Shown: positions 48,654 through 58,262, counted from the stretch's first letter. The stretch is 64,000 nucleotides of DNA from Salipiger sp. H15 (GCF_040409955.1 NZ_CP123384.1:682001-746000), one strand, 5' to 3'. Made by a program: numbers and translations. Notes: generated by a model from the sequence alone, not told the origin.

Positions 48654-48680
48654 TTAGCACTCACCCTTGTGGAGTGCTAA
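48654..48680. promoter_or_regulatory. CIRCE operator (HrcA site)
   Basis: TTAGCACTC at 48654-48662 and GAGTGCTAA at 48672-48680 with a 9-base spacer, a perfect match to the CIRCE consensus. HrcA repressor binding here keeps groESL low until heat stress. No hrcA gene is in the window. Confidence 0.97.
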
Positions 48681-48688
48681 CGGCTGCA

Positions 48689-48717
48689 TAGCTAGGCAGG
48701 CCCACGATTTGAGTCAA
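48689..48717 (-). promoter_or_regulatory. sigma70-type promoter of groESL
   Basis: On the minus strand, TTGACT (48712-48717) and TAGCTA (48689-48694) are 17 bases apart. The start near 48682 puts the CIRCE at the very 5' end of the transcript, the usual layout. No classical RpoH -10 was recognised. Confidence 0.75.
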
Positions 48718-48879
48718 CACTCCCGTCCGATAAAATTTCATGACACCCGGAGAAGGTCGGCGGACCCGTGCCCGTCAGATGTGCAGAGCGGGCCGCGGAT
48801 ACAAGCCTTGCCGCGTGAAGCATGGCATCTCTCCGCCGAATGTGCTGACGTGACTGAGATCACAGATTCGGAACTTCCC

Positions 48880-49842
48880 ATGGCCATTCCCTACGCGCCG
48901 CTCTCCGCCGACTCCGCGCGGCAGACGCCCGCGCATGACAACACCCGCGGCTTCCTCTTCATGGCGCTAGGCTTCTTCGGCTTCGGCATCACCGACATGC
49001 TCGCCAAGCTGCTGACCGCGCACCTGCCGCTGATCCAGGTGGTCTGGTTCCGCCAGTCGGGGCTGTTCCTCGGGGTGCTGGTGCTGCTCGCGCTGCGCGG
49101 CACCCACGTCCTGCGCACGCCGCACCCGGTGCTGCAGATGGCGCGCGGGGTCATCGCGCTGGCCTCGGCGGGCTGCTTCGTGATGTCGCTGCGCTACGTG
49201 GGGCTCGCCGACGCCACGGCGGTGACCTTCACCGCGCCCTTCCTCGTCACCCTCTTCGGCGCGCTGCTGCTGAAGGAGCCCGTGGGCCCGCGCCGCTGGG
49301 CCGCGGTGGTCGCCGGCTTCCTCGGCATGCTGGTGGTGATCCGCCCGGGCATGGGGGTGTTCCACCCGGCCATCGGCTTTGCCTTCGTCGCGGCGCTTTG
49401 CTTTGCCACGCGGCAGCTGCTCTCGCGCTACCTCAGCGGCGCCGACAGCATCGCCACCACCGTCACCTACACCTCGCTGACCTCGTTCCTGCTGTGCTCG
49501 GTGCCGCTGCTCTTCGTCTGGCAGACCCCCGCCGACCTCGGCGTCTTCGCGCTCTGCCTCGGCCTCGCGGCGTCGGCCGGGCTCGGAGAGTTCCTGATCA
49601 TCCGCGGGCTCGACGTGGGGCAGGCCGTGGTCATGGCGCCGGTGCAGTACACGATGATCCTCTGGAGCACGCTCTACGGCTTCCTCGTCTTCGCCGACCT
49701 GCCGGACGCCTGGACCTTCGTCGGCTGCGGCATCATCATCCTGTCGGGGCTCTACACGGTCTACCGTGAGCGGGTGACGGCACTGCGCGCGCGGCGCGCG
49801 GCGGCGGACCGGACGCTCGACGCCTGCCCGAGCGAGGGCTGA
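48880..49842 (+). CDS. EamA/DMT-superfamily transporter
   Basis: A 320-residue protein with ten hydrophobic helices in two EamA halves (GFFGFGITDMLAKLL near the start, MAPVQYTMILWSTLYGFLVFADLPD near the end). Members export metabolites or amino acids; the substrate is unknown. It is the second DMT transporter in the window and only distantly similar to the one at 9203. The ATG at 48880 starts a short polar leader. It is divergent from groESL, separated by about 200 bases. Confidence 0.88.
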   Translation: MAIPYAPLSADSARQTPAHDNTRGFLFMALGFFGFGITDMLAKLLTAHLPLIQVVWFRQSGLFLGVLVLLALRGTHVLRTPHPVLQMARGVIALASAGCFVMSLRYVGLADATAVTFTAPFLVTLFGALLLKEPVGPRRWAAVVAGFLGMLVVIRPGMGVFHPAIGFAFVAALCFATRQLLSRYLSGADSIATTVTYTSLTSFLLCSVPLLFVWQTPADLGVFALCLGLAASAGLGEFLIIRGLDVGQAVVMAPVQYTMILWSTLYGFLVFADLPDAWTFVGCGIIILSGLYTVYRERVTALRARRAAADRTLDACPSEG

Positions 49843-49858
49843 GCGCCGCAGGGACCGG

Positions 49859-50536
49859 TCACTCCGCGGCCTCCTCCTCCCAGCTTCCGGCCCAGTGCAC
49901 CAGCGCCTCGCGCCCCGGGTCGGTCAGCGCGTAGACCCCAACCCGCACGCGCGCGAACCAGCCGTAGTGGTTGTCGGCCATCAGCCGCGTCGCCACCTTC
50001 ACCCCGGTCGCCGTGGCCACGTCCCTGCCCCGGCTCTCGCCCGCGCTGACGAGATAGGCGGCGCAGCGCAGCGCGTCCTGCCGGTAGCCGGTGACGATGC
50101 CGTGCCGGGTCGCCCCGCCCTCGTTGGGATCGCCGGTGATCCGCCGGAACTCGCGCAGGAGCCGGGCCTGCTTTGCCTTGCTCTTGCGGGGCGCGTAGGG
50201 GCCGGGGTCGCACATCACCTCGGCCCGGCCGTCCTTCACCGTGATGAAGCCCAGCCCCAGCCGCCGGCAGAGCGCGAGGTTGTCCTTCAGCGCCCGCCGC
50301 GCGGTGCGCCCGCCCGGCCTCGGCACGGCGATGTAGACGAGCTCCGACACCCGGAGCCGCGCCAGAGCCTGGTGGAACAGCGCCAGCGAGATCTTCAGCT
50401 TCAGCTCGACGATGACCGGTTCTTCCTGCCCGCGCACCGCCACGAGGTCGGCCGCGCCCACCTCGCCCTTCACCTCGTAGCCCTGCGCCTGCAGAAGCGC
50501 CTTTACCGGCGCGTAGAGTTCACTTTCCCGCAACAT
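49859..50536 (-). CDS. DUF2161 protein, putative PD-(D/E)xK nuclease
   Basis: About 225 residues. The N-terminal half has GYEVKGEVGAADLVAVRGQEEPVIVELKLKI, which fits a D...ExK core of the PD-(D/E)xK nuclease superfamily (Asp in AADL, Glu and Lys in VELKLK). The C-terminal half has a helical region and a WFARVRVGVYALTDPGREAL stretch like a winged helix. DUF2161 is annotated as a predicted phosphodiesterase; its substrate is unknown. Starts at 50536, 50548 or 50572 are possible; 50536 was chosen. Confidence 0.82.
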   Translation of the reverse strand: MLRESELYAPVKALLQAQGYEVKGEVGAADLVAVRGQEEPVIVELKLKISLALFHQALARLRVSELVYIAVPRPGGRTARRALKDNLALCRRLGLGFITVKDGRAEVMCDPGPYAPRKSKAKQARLLREFRRITGDPNEGGATRHGIVTGYRQDALRCAAYLVSAGESRGRDVATATGVKVATRLMADNHYGWFARVRVGVYALTDPGREALVHWAGSWEEEAAE

Positions 50537-50621
50537 GACCGCCACCATCGCCCCGCCGCTTGCCGCTGGCAAGCACCTGCCCTAGCCTGCACCGAATATC
50601 CGGTCCAAACAGGAATCCCGC

Positions 50622-51611
50622 ATGTTCCGCTCGTTCCTCATGTCGCTTCTCCTGCTTCTGCCCGCGTCCCTGCACGCGGCCTGCACCGGCAGCGACCTGC
50701 GCCTGACGCTCACCGGTGACGAACAGGCCGCGCGGAAGGCGATGCTGGCCGGGGTGCCCTACGCCACCGGCAACCACTGGCGCGCCGAGAAGGACGGCAA
50801 GACCATCCACCTCGTCGGCACCATGCACGTCGGCGATCCGCGGCTCGACGCGCCGGTCGCGCGGCTCACGCCGCTGGTCGAGCACGCCGGGATGCTGCTG
50901 CTGGAGATGACCCGTGCCGAGGAAGCGGACCTGCAGACCGCCATCTCGCAGGATCCGACCATGCTCACCCTCACCGGGCCCACCCTGCCCGAAATGCTGC
51001 CCGAGGAGGCCTGGCAGGCGCTTGCCACCGCGGCGACGGACCGCGGCATCCCCGCCTTCATGGCCGCGAAGTTCCAGCCCTGGTACCTGTCGATGATGCT
51101 GGCCACCCCGCCCTGCGCGATGTCCCAGCTGAAGGGCAAGGCCGGGCTCGACATGAAGCTGCAGGACGTGGCCGACGCCGCGGGCGTGCGCACCCGCGCG
51201 CTCGAGCCCTTCGACACGGTCTTCCGCCTGTTCAACTCCGAGCCGATCGAGGACCAGCTCGAGATGCTGCGCACCGGCGTGCTCGACACGCAGACCGCCG
51301 AGGACCAGTTCGCCACGCTCTTCGACGCCTATTTCGACGAGGCCCATGCCGACACCTGGGTGATCTCGCGCCTGATCGCGCGCCGCGCCCTGCCCGAGGC
51401 GCCCGAAGAGGTGGATGCGATGATGGAAGAGACCGAGGCGCAGCTTCTGGACGCGCGCAACCGCGCCTGGATCCCGGTGCTGCTGCAGGCCTCGGCCGAA
51501 ACCGAGGCCCCCGTCGTCGCGGCCTTCGGCGCCGCCCACCTGAGCGGCACCGGAGGGGTGCTGAACCTGCTCGCGGAAGCAGGCTTCACCCTCACCCGCG
51601 AGGCGTTCTGA
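50622..51611 (+). CDS. TraB/GumN family protein
   Basis: A 329-residue secreted protein. A signal peptide ends in LHA before ACTGSD. The family motifs are in order: HLVGTMHVGDPRL, LLLEMTRAEE, RNRAWIPVLL, and AAFGAAHLSGTGGVLNLL. These are the conserved histidines and acids of a metal-dependent hydrolase fold shared with erythromycin esterase-like and pheromone-shutdown proteins. Function is not established. It is convergent with the peptidase gene (7-base gap). Confidence 0.9.
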   Translation: MFRSFLMSLLLLLPASLHAACTGSDLRLTLTGDEQAARKAMLAGVPYATGNHWRAEKDGKTIHLVGTMHVGDPRLDAPVARLTPLVEHAGMLLLEMTRAEEADLQTAISQDPTMLTLTGPTLPEMLPEEAWQALATAATDRGIPAFMAAKFQPWYLSMMLATPPCAMSQLKGKAGLDMKLQDVADAAGVRTRALEPFDTVFRLFNSEPIEDQLEMLRTGVLDTQTAEDQFATLFDAYFDEAHADTWVISRLIARRALPEAPEEVDAMMEETEAQLLDARNRAWIPVLLQASAETEAPVVAAFGAAHLSGTGGVLNLLAEAGFTLTREAF

Positions 51612-51618
51612 GCGCCGC

Positions 51619-53640
51619 TCAGGCGGCCAGACCGCGCCCCTTGAGCAGCGCCTCGACGCCCGGCATCCGGCCGCGGAAGGCGGTGTAGAGCTCTTCGGCC
51701 TCGACCGAGCCGCCCTTCGACAGGATGAACTCCTCGAGCCTCGACGCGGTGGCCGGATCGAAGGCCCCGCCCGCCTCCTCGAAGGCGGCGAAGGCGTCGG
51801 CGTCCATCACCTCGGACCACATGTAGCTGTAATAGCCCGAGGAATAGCCGTCGCCCGCGAAGACATGGGCGAAATGCGGCGTGGCGTGGCGCATGGTGAT
51901 CGCCGAGGGCATGCCGATCTCGGCCAGCACCTCGGCCTGTTTCGCCATCGGATCGTCGCAGGTCACGCCGCTGTGGAACTCGAGGTCGACGAGCGCCGAG
52001 GCCACGTATTCCACCGTCTGGAAGCCCATGTCGAAGGTCGCCGCCGCAAGCACCTTGTCGAGCAAGTCCTTGGGCATCGCCGCGCCGGTCTCGGCATGGG
52101 TGGCGAACTCGGCCAGAACCTCGGGCACCTCCAGCCAGTGCTCGTAGAGCTGGCTCGGCAGTTCCACGAAATCGCGCGCCACCGAGGTGCCCGAGACCGA
52201 GCCGAACTCGACATCCGAGAGCATCTGGTGCAGCGCATGGCCGAACTCGTGGAAGAGCGTGCGCGCGTCGTCGTAGGAGAGCAGCGCCGGCTTGCCCTTG
52301 GGCGGTTTTGCGAAGTTGCAGACGTTGATGACGATCGGCGCCTTCTCCACCGGCCGCCTGGCCTGGCTCTGCATCGCCGAGCACCAGGCGCCCGAGCGTT
52401 TCGAGGCGCGGGCGAAATAGTCGCCGATGAAGACCGCCACGTGCTTGCCGCCGCGCGTCACCTCCCAGGCCCGGCAATCGGGGTGGTAGAGCGGCGCATC
52501 CAGCTCGCGGAATTCCAGCCCGAAAAGCCGGGTGGAGCAGGTGAAGGCCGCCTCGATCATCCGCTCGAGCTGCAGGTAGGGCTTCAGCTCGGCCTCATCG
52601 AGATCGTGTTGCGCCTTGCGCCGCTTCTCGGCGTAGTAGCGCCAGTCCCAGGCGCGGAAATCGTCATTGATCCCGTCCTTGCGCAGCATCTCCTCCATCT
52701 GCGCCTGGTCGGCCATGGCGGCGGCGCGGGCCGGTTCCCAGACCTGCATCAAGAGCTCGCGCACCCGCTCGGGGCTGCCCGCCATCTCGGTCTCGAGCTT
52801 GTAGCTGGCGAAATCCGGGTAGCCGAGCAGCGCCGCCCGCTCTTCGCGCAGGCGCAGGGTTTCGGCGGCGATGCCGCGGTTGTCGGTCTCGCCGCCGTTC
52901 TCGCCGCGCGCGGTCCAGGCGCGCCAGGCTTTCTCGCGCAGGTCGCGCCGGGGCGAGAACTGCAGGAAGGGCACGATCAGCGAGCGCGAGAGGGTGACCA
53001 CCGGCCCTGCCTGCCCCAGCGCCTCGCCGGACGAGCGCGCGGCGTCGACGACGAAGCCCGGCAGCCCCTCGAGGTCCTCCTCGGAAAGCGGCATGAACCA
53101 GTCGGCCTCGTCCTTCAGCAGGTTCTGGGTGAACTGCGTGCCAAGCACGGCAAGGCGCGACTTCACCTCCTTCATGCGCTCGGCCTCCTCGCCGGTCAGC
53201 GCCGCGCCGGCCCGGACGAAGCCGCGATGGGTCAGCATGAGCACCCTCGCCTCTTCCTCCGAAAGGCCCAGTTCATCCCGCCGCGCCCAGAGATCCCGCA
53301 CCCGGCCGAAGAGCTTCTCGTTGGAATAGATCGCCGAGCTGTGCGCCGCGAGCTTCGGCGAGAACTCCCGCTGAAGCGCCTGCCGCGCCTCGTTGCTGTC
53401 CGCGCCCGCGACCGAGAAGAACACCGAGAGCACCTTGTCGAGCGCCTCGCCCGCGCCCTCCATCGCCTCGATCGTGTTGCCGAAGCCGGGCGCCTCGGCG
53501 CTCTCGGCAATCGCCTCGATCTCCGCGAGATGCGCCGCCAGCGCCTCGTCGAAGGCGGGGGCGAAGTCACCGTCGGAAATGCGGTCGAAGGGGGCGAGGC
53601 CGAAGGGCGTGTCCCAGTCGGCGAGCAGCGGGTTGGTCAT
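51619..53640 (-). CDS. M3-family metallopeptidase (oligopeptidase A / Dcp type)
   Basis: A 673-residue cytosolic zinc peptidase. The active site HEFGHALHQ is at about residue 465, followed by a glutamate in FVELPSQLYEHW that completes the zinc site. MTNPLLADWDTPFGLAPFDRI at the N-terminus is typical of Dcp/OpdA. It should degrade short peptides. Substrate size (dipeptidyl or oligo) cannot be told. It ends near the convergent TraB/GumN gene. Confidence 0.94.
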   Translation of the reverse strand: MTNPLLADWDTPFGLAPFDRISDGDFAPAFDEALAAHLAEIEAIAESAEAPGFGNTIEAMEGAGEALDKVLSVFFSVAGADSNEARQALQREFSPKLAAHSSAIYSNEKLFGRVRDLWARRDELGLSEEEARVLMLTHRGFVRAGAALTGEEAERMKEVKSRLAVLGTQFTQNLLKDEADWFMPLSEEDLEGLPGFVVDAARSSGEALGQAGPVVTLSRSLIVPFLQFSPRRDLREKAWRAWTARGENGGETDNRGIAAETLRLREERAALLGYPDFASYKLETEMAGSPERVRELLMQVWEPARAAAMADQAQMEEMLRKDGINDDFRAWDWRYYAEKRRKAQHDLDEAELKPYLQLERMIEAAFTCSTRLFGLEFRELDAPLYHPDCRAWEVTRGGKHVAVFIGDYFARASKRSGAWCSAMQSQARRPVEKAPIVINVCNFAKPPKGKPALLSYDDARTLFHEFGHALHQMLSDVEFGSVSGTSVARDFVELPSQLYEHWLEVPEVLAEFATHAETGAAMPKDLLDKVLAAATFDMGFQTVEYVASALVDLEFHSGVTCDDPMAKQAEVLAEIGMPSAITMRHATPHFAHVFAGDGYSSGYYSYMWSEVMDADAFAAFEEAGGAFDPATASRLEEFILSKGGSVEAEELYTAFRGRMPGVEALLKGRGLAA

Positions 53641-53704
53641 GGATGATCTCCTTTTGCAGGCAAGCTAAGCCGCCCCGGCGCCGCCTTCAATGGCCGACGA
53701 CGGA

Positions 53705-53739
53705 CGCCTCCGGCGGGAGTATTTGGGGAAAGATGAAAG
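53705..53739. repeat. dispersed intergenic repeat, copy C
   Basis: CGCCTCCGGCGGGAGTATTT followed by GGGGAAAGATGAAAG. Its reverse complement reads CTTTCATCTTTCCCCAAATA then CTCCCGCCGGAGGCG, almost the same as copy D at 57008. It lies in the gap between the peptidase gene and the ABC permease gene, both on the minus strand. Confidence 0.75.
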
Positions 53740-53750
53740 CCGCGCCGCGC

Positions 53751-54536
53751 TCAGGGGCGGTCGCGCAGCCGTGTCTCGAGCCGCCGCAGCAGCAGCGAGA
53801 GGGTGATGGTCATCGTGAGGTAGATGAGCGCCACCACGTTGTAGGTCTCGAAATAGCGGAAGTTGCCCGCCGCGGTGACCTTGCCGAGCTGCGTCACGTC
53901 GAGCACCCCCAGCACCGAGACCAGCGAGCTGTCCTTGACCATGGCGACGAAGTCGTTGCCGAGCGGCGGCAGGATGGTGCGGATCGCCTGCGGCAGCACG
54001 ATCAGCCGGAACACCTGGTAGCGGCTGAGGCCGAGCGCCTCCGCCGCCTCGATCTGCCCGGTGTCCACCGAGAGCAGGCCCGCCCGGAACACCTCGGCGA
54101 TGAAGGCCGAGTAGCCGATGGTCAGCGCGAGGATCGCCCGCCACAGGAGCGAGAAGTCCCGCACCCGCACCGGCTCGATGCCGAGCTGCGCGGCGAGCCA
54201 GTTCCAGCCCGCCACCAGCCCCGGGGCGAGCACGAAGGCGACGTAGAGCAGCAGCACGAGGATCGGGATGCCGCGCAGGATCTCGGTGTAGAAGCGCGCG
54301 ATCTGGCGCAGCACGAGGCTCCGCGAGAGCGACATGAGCGCCACGCCCATGCCGATGAGCGAGGCCAGCACGAAGCCCACGAGCGTGACGAAGACGGTGA
54401 CCTTCACGCCCGCCAGCAGCGTGCCCAGCACCTGCGCCTGCACCGCGTCGCTCAGCACCGCGCCATAGGCCAGCAGGCCCAGAACCCCGGTGGCAACGAG
54501 CCACCAGGGGAAGTCCTTCTTGGTCGCGGGCTTCAT
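53751..54536 (-). CDS. polar amino acid ABC transporter, permease
   Basis: A 261-residue inner-membrane permease with five to six helices. The EAA loop is seen at about 170-195 (EAAEALGLSRYQVFRLIVLPQAI). It fits the His/Glu/Gln transporter group. A single permease gene is present here, so it probably forms a homodimer. No ATP-binding gene lies next to it, so one must be encoded elsewhere. The binding protein gene follows upstream in the same direction, 28 bases away. Confidence 0.92.
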   Translation of the reverse strand: MKPATKKDFPWWLVATGVLGLLAYGAVLSDAVQAQVLGTLLAGVKVTVFVTLVGFVLASLIGMGVALMSLSRSLVLRQIARFYTEILRGIPILVLLLYVAFVLAPGLVAGWNWLAAQLGIEPVRVRDFSLLWRAILALTIGYSAFIAEVFRAGLLSVDTGQIEAAEALGLSRYQVFRLIVLPQAIRTILPPLGNDFVAMVKDSSLVSVLGVLDVTQLGKVTAAGNFRYFETYNVVALIYLTMTITLSLLLRRLETRLRDRP

Positions 54537-54564
54537 GCGATCCGGCCGCTGCGTTTCAGCGGGT

Positions 54565-55359
54565 TCATTCGCCCATCTTGTAGTCGAGGAACCACTTCTT
54601 GTTCAGCGCGTCGAGCGTGCCGTCGGCCTTCAGCGCCTCGATCGCCGCATTGACCGGGGCCACGAGGTCCGAGCCCTTGGGGAAGATGAAGCCGAAATCC
54701 TCCGAGCCCAGCTTCTCGCCGACGATCTTGAGCGCGCCCTCCGAGGAGGCGACGTAGCCCTCGCCCGCGGTGCCGTCGGTCAGCACGAGGTCGACATCAC
54801 CGGTGCGCAGCGCCTGCACGCTGGCGCCGAAGGTCTCGAAGAGGGTGATGCGCGGGGTCTGCTCATTGCCGTCGAGCACGTCGTAGACGCCGACATAGAA
54901 CGGGGTCGTGCCGGGCTGCGCGCCCATCAGCAGGTCCTCGTTGGCGGCGAAGGACGCGGCGTCGGTGAAACGCTCCTCGTCACCGCGCACCAGCATGACC
55001 ATTTCCGAGCGCATGTAGGGCTCGGAGAAATCGACCATCTCGGCGCGGTCCTCGCGGATGGTGATGCCGGTCATGCCGAGGTCGAACTGGCCCTCGCTCA
55101 CCGCCGGGATCATCGCGTCCCACGAGATGTTCTCGTAGGAGACGGTCATGTTCAGCCGCTTGGCGATCTCCGCCATGGCGTCATATTCCCAGCCGATCGC
55201 CTCGCCGGTCTTGGGGTCGACGAATTGCAGCGGCGGATAGGCATTCTCGGTGACCACCACCACCTCGCGCCCCGCAAGATCGGGCAGGTCCTGCGCCAGA
55301 AGCGGGGTGGCGGCGAGCAGCGCGGTGGCGACCGCCGGGGCGGCAAGCGTCTTGAACAT
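54565..55359 (-). CDS. polar amino acid ABC transporter, binding protein
   Basis: A 264-residue periplasmic protein with a signal peptide ending in LLA before QDLPDLAG. It is a cluster 3 binding protein: NAYPPLQFVDPKTGEAIGWEYDAMAEIAKRL and the GMTGITIREDRAEMVDFSEPYM hallmark. The ligand is likely a polar amino acid. It lies upstream of the permease gene, in the same operon. The ATG at 55359 is the signal peptide start. Confidence 0.92.
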   Translation of the reverse strand: MFKTLAAPAVATALLAATPLLAQDLPDLAGREVVVVTENAYPPLQFVDPKTGEAIGWEYDAMAEIAKRLNMTVSYENISWDAMIPAVSEGQFDLGMTGITIREDRAEMVDFSEPYMRSEMVMLVRGDEERFTDAASFAANEDLLMGAQPGTTPFYVGVYDVLDGNEQTPRITLFETFGASVQALRTGDVDLVLTDGTAGEGYVASSEGALKIVGEKLGSEDFGFIFPKGSDLVAPVNAAIEALKADGTLDALNKKWFLDYKMGE

Positions 55360-55448
55360 CGGGAAAACCTCTCCGGTATCTTGTTGTGGCGCCAGTATGG
55401 CGAGCGGCCCCCACTTGGCAAGATCGCGCCGGAACTCCCGCCGTCGGG

Positions 55449-56504
55449 TCAGGCGCCGCTGCCGCAGGTCGGGCAGTCGGCGCGGCGCTTGAGGGTGATC
55501 TTGCGGGTCTCGCCCCAGAGCGCGTCGTAGATCAGCATCTCGCCGCGCAGCGGCTGGCCCGCCCCGGCAATGACCTTGATCGCCTCGACCGCCATCATCG
55601 CCCCGACCACCCCGGGCAGCGGCCCCAGCACCCCGGCCTGCGCGCAGGAAGGCGCCAGCCCCGGCGCCGCGGCCACCGGGAAGACGCACTGGTAGCAGGG
55701 CGCGCCGCGGGCGGGGTCGAAGACCGAGACCTGCCCCTCCCATTGCGACAGCGCGCCCGAGACCAGCGGCTTGCCCTGCTCGACGGCGACGCGGTTGACG
55801 AGGTAGCGGGTGTCCGTGTCGTCGGTTCCGTCGAGGATCACGTCATACTCGGCGATGAGCGCCTCGGCGATCTCCGGCTCCATGCGGCGGTGATAGGGCT
55901 TCACCGTCACGTGGGGGTTCTGCGCCTCCATCGCCGCCTGCGCCGAGAAGACCTTGGGCATGCCGATGCGCGCGTCGGTGTGGATCACCTGCCGCTGCAG
56001 GTTGGCGTTCTCGACCACGTCGTCGTCGATCACCCCGATGGTGCCCACCCCCGCCGCCGCGAGATATTGCAGCGCCGGCGCGCCGAGCCCGCCCGCGCCG
56101 ACCACCAGCACCTTCGCCTCGCGCAGCTTCTTCTGCCCCGGCCCGCCCAGCTCGCGCAGGACGATGTGGCGGGCGTAGCGTTCGAGCTCGCTGTCCGACA
56201 TGCGGCCCGGCTTCGCGGGCAGCTCCGCGGCGCGCGCCGCCTCGCCCGCCTGCGCCCGCGCCCTCACCCGGCGCAGCACGAAGGCATAGGCCAGCGCCAG
56301 CGCCACGAAGCCGCCGAGGATCAGCCAGAGCGCCGGGCTGCCGCCGGTGAGCGCGCGCAGCCCGTGCCCCTCGGGCAGGGCCACCTGGATCATCAGCACG
56401 ATCACGTAGAGCAGCCCCAGCAGGTAGAGCCGCGCCTGCCTCGAGGCCCCGAGCAGGTGCCCGAGCCCCCAGATCGCCGCGCCGAGACCCAGGACCAGCA
56501 GCAT
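55449..56504 (-). CDS. MoeB/ThiF-type E1-like protein with N-terminal membrane domain
   Basis: A 351-residue protein. The first ~95 residues hold three hydrophobic segments (about 1-19, 29-47 and 66-90) and precede an adenylating domain. That domain has the Rossmann motif VLVVGAGGLGAPALQYLAAAGVG, the DDVVENANLQRQ and the DGTDDTDTRYL stretch, with CYQC and a final CPTC forming a Zn site. MoeB activates a ubiquitin-like sulfur carrier such as MoaD or ThiS; the membrane part is extra. The partner is not visible nearby. Its ATG shares a base with the TGA of dut. Confidence 0.87.
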   Translation of the reverse strand: MLLVLGLGAAIWGLGHLLGASRQARLYLLGLLYVIVLMIQVALPEGHGLRALTGGSPALWLILGGFVALALAYAFVLRRVRARAQAGEAARAAELPAKPGRMSDSELERYARHIVLRELGGPGQKKLREAKVLVVGAGGLGAPALQYLAAAGVGTIGVIDDDVVENANLQRQVIHTDARIGMPKVFSAQAAMEAQNPHVTVKPYHRRMEPEIAEALIAEYDVILDGTDDTDTRYLVNRVAVEQGKPLVSGALSQWEGQVSVFDPARGAPCYQCVFPVAAAPGLAPSCAQAGVLGPLPGVVGAMMAVEAIKVIAGAGQPLRGEMLIYDALWGETRKITLKRRADCPTCGSGA

Positions 56505-56959
56505 CAGCGCCTGCCCGTCGAGCCGAAACCGCCCTCGCCGCGCACGGTCTCGGGCAGGGTCTCGACCAGCTCGAAGGCGCTCTGCACCACCGGCGCCACG
56601 ATCATCTGCGCGATGCGCTCGCCATGGGCGACGGTGAAGCTCTCCTGCCCGGCGTTCATCACGATCACCCCGAGCGGGCCGCGGTAGTCGCTGTCGATGG
56701 TCCCCGGCGTGTTGGGCAGGGTGATGCCGTGCTTCAGCGCCAGCCCCGAGCGCGGCCGGATCTGCACCTCGTAGCCCTCGGGGATCGCCATGCGCAGCCC
56801 GGTCGGGATCAGCGCCCGCGCGCCGGGTGTCAGCACGACCGAACCGCGGTCGGGGAAGTTCGCCCGGAGGTCCGCCCCGGCCGCCCCGGCGCTCGCGTAA
56901 TGCGGCAGCCCCAGCTCCCGGTCCGCACCCTCGTCCCACATCATCGCCACAGAAACCAC
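56504..56959 (-). CDS. dut: dUTP diphosphatase
   Basis: A 151-residue trimeric enzyme that hydrolyses dUTP to dUMP. All five motifs are visible: [45 protein letters not shown], and the C-terminal [11 protein letters not shown] that closes over the substrate. A GTG at 56959 with AAGGA upstream is the best start. Its stop codon overlaps the start of the E1-like gene. Confidence 0.96.
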   Translation of the reverse strand: MVSVAMMWDEGADRELGLPHYASAGAAGADLRANFPDRGSVVLTPGARALIPTGLRMAIPEGYEVQIRPRSGLALKHGITLPNTPGTIDSDYRGPLGVIVMNAGQESFTVAHGERIAQMIVAPVVQSAFELVETLPETVRGEGGFGSTGRR

Positions 56960-57007
56960 GGCTCGTCCTTTCCTTGTCGCGGCGCGGCGGCCATGCGCGG
57001 CCCCGCC

Positions 57008-57043
57008 CCTTTCATCTTTCCAAAAATACTCACCTCCGGTGCG
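57008..57043. repeat. dispersed intergenic repeat, copy D
   Basis: CCTTTCATCTTTCCAAAAAT followed by ACTCACCTCCGGTGCG. It is the reverse-complement relative of copy C. It lies between dut and coaBC, both on the minus strand. Confidence 0.75.
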
Positions 57044-57065
57044 GGCCAGAGGCGCCGCGCGCGGA

Positions 57066-58262
57066 TCAGGCGCCGAGCGCCCCGGCGATCCGCTCCGCCA
57101 GCCTGGCGGCCACGGCGCGCTTGCCCATGCGCGGCCATGCCTCGGCCCCCGCGTCCGAGATCAGCACCACCGCGTTCTCGGTCCCGCCCATGATCCCCGT
57201 CGAAGGCGAGACGTCATTCGCCACGATCCAGTCGCAGCCCTTGCGCGCGCGCTTGGCGGTGGCATTCGCCATCACGTCGTCGGTCTCGGCGGCAAAGCCC
57301 ACCACGAGGCCGGGCCGCCCCTCGCCCATCCGCGAGACCTCGGCGAGGATGTCGGGGTTCTCGGCGAACTCCAGCACCGGCAGCTTGCCCGCCTGCTTCT
57401 TGATCTTCGAGCCATTCTCGGACGCCATGCGCCAGTCCGCCACCGCCGCGGCGAAGACCGCCGCCTCGACCGGCAGCGCCCCCAGCACCGCGGCGCGCAT
57501 CTCGCGTGCGGTCTCGACCTCGATCACCTCGACCCCCGTCGGGCGCGGCGCATCGGCCGGGCCGGTGACGAAGACAACCTCGGCCCCGAGATCGCGCAGC
57601 GCCTCGGCGATGGCCGTGCCCTGCGCGCCCGAGGAGCGGTTGGCGATGTAGCGCACCGGGTCGATGGGCTCGTGCGTCGGGCCCGAGGTGACCAGCACCC
57701 GGCGCCCCCTGAGCGGCCCGTCCGCCAGAACGGCCTCGATCGCGGCGAGGATCTCCATCGGCTCCGCCAGCCGCCCCGGCCCGAACTCGCCGCAGGCCAT
57801 GTCGCCATCGTTGGGCCCGACCATGCGCACGCCGTCGCCCTGCAGGAGCTTCAGGTTCCGCTGCGTCGCCGGGTGCTGCCACATGCGCACGTTCATCGCG
57901 GGGGCGACCAGCACCGGCGTGTCGGTGGCCAGAAGCAGCGTCGAGGCCAGATCCCCCGCCAGCCCCTGCGCCATCTTCGCCATGAGATCCGCCGTCGCCG
58001 GCGAGACCACCACCAGGTCGGCCACGCGGCTGAGCTGGATGTGGCCCATCTCGGCCTCCTTGGTCAGGTCGAAGAGGTCGCGGTGCACCTCCTCGCCGGC
58101 CAGCGCAGAGACGGACAGCGGCGTGACGAATTCCTCCGCCGCGCGGGTCATCACCGGGGTCACCGCGGCGCCGCGCTCGCGCAGGCGGCGGATCAGCTCG
58201 AGCGACTTGTAGGCCGCGATGCCGCCGCCGATGATCAGAAGTATCCGCTTGCCGGAAAGCAT
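57066..58262 (-). CDS. coaBC: bifunctional phosphopantothenoylcysteine decarboxylase/synthase
   Basis: A 398-residue enzyme for two steps of coenzyme A synthesis. The N-terminal CoaC half has an FMN-binding Rossmann-like motif ([17 protein letters not shown]), the histidine in [26 protein letters not shown], and the cysteine in [14 protein letters not shown]. The C-terminal CoaB half has [22 protein letters not shown] and AAAVADWR with the lysine motif KIKK. It is 107 bases upstream of dut. Confidence 0.95.
   Translation of the reverse strand: MLSGKRILLIIGGGIAAYKSLELIRRLRERGAAVTPVMTRAAEEFVTPLSVSALAGEEVHRDLFDLTKEAEMGHIQLSRVADLVVVSPATADLMAKMAQGLAGDLASTLLLATDTPVLVAPAMNVRMWQHPATQRNLKLLQGDGVRMVGPNDGDMACGEFGPGRLAEPMEILAAIEAVLADGPLRGRRVLVTSGPTHEPIDPVRYIANRSSGAQGTAIAEALRDLGAEVVFVTGPADAPRPTGVEVIEVETAREMRAAVLGALPVEAAVFAAAVADWRMASENGSKIKKQAGKLPVLEFAENPDILAEVSRMGEGRPGLVVGFAAETDDVMANATAKRARKGCDWIVANDVSPSTGIMGGTENAVVLISDAGAEAWPRMGKRAVAARLAERIAGALGA

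Noticed and set aside
49859..50536. DUF2161 as a restriction endonuclease
   Set aside because: The nuclease-like D...ExK core is present, but there is no methyltransferase or specificity gene nearby, so a restriction role is not supported.
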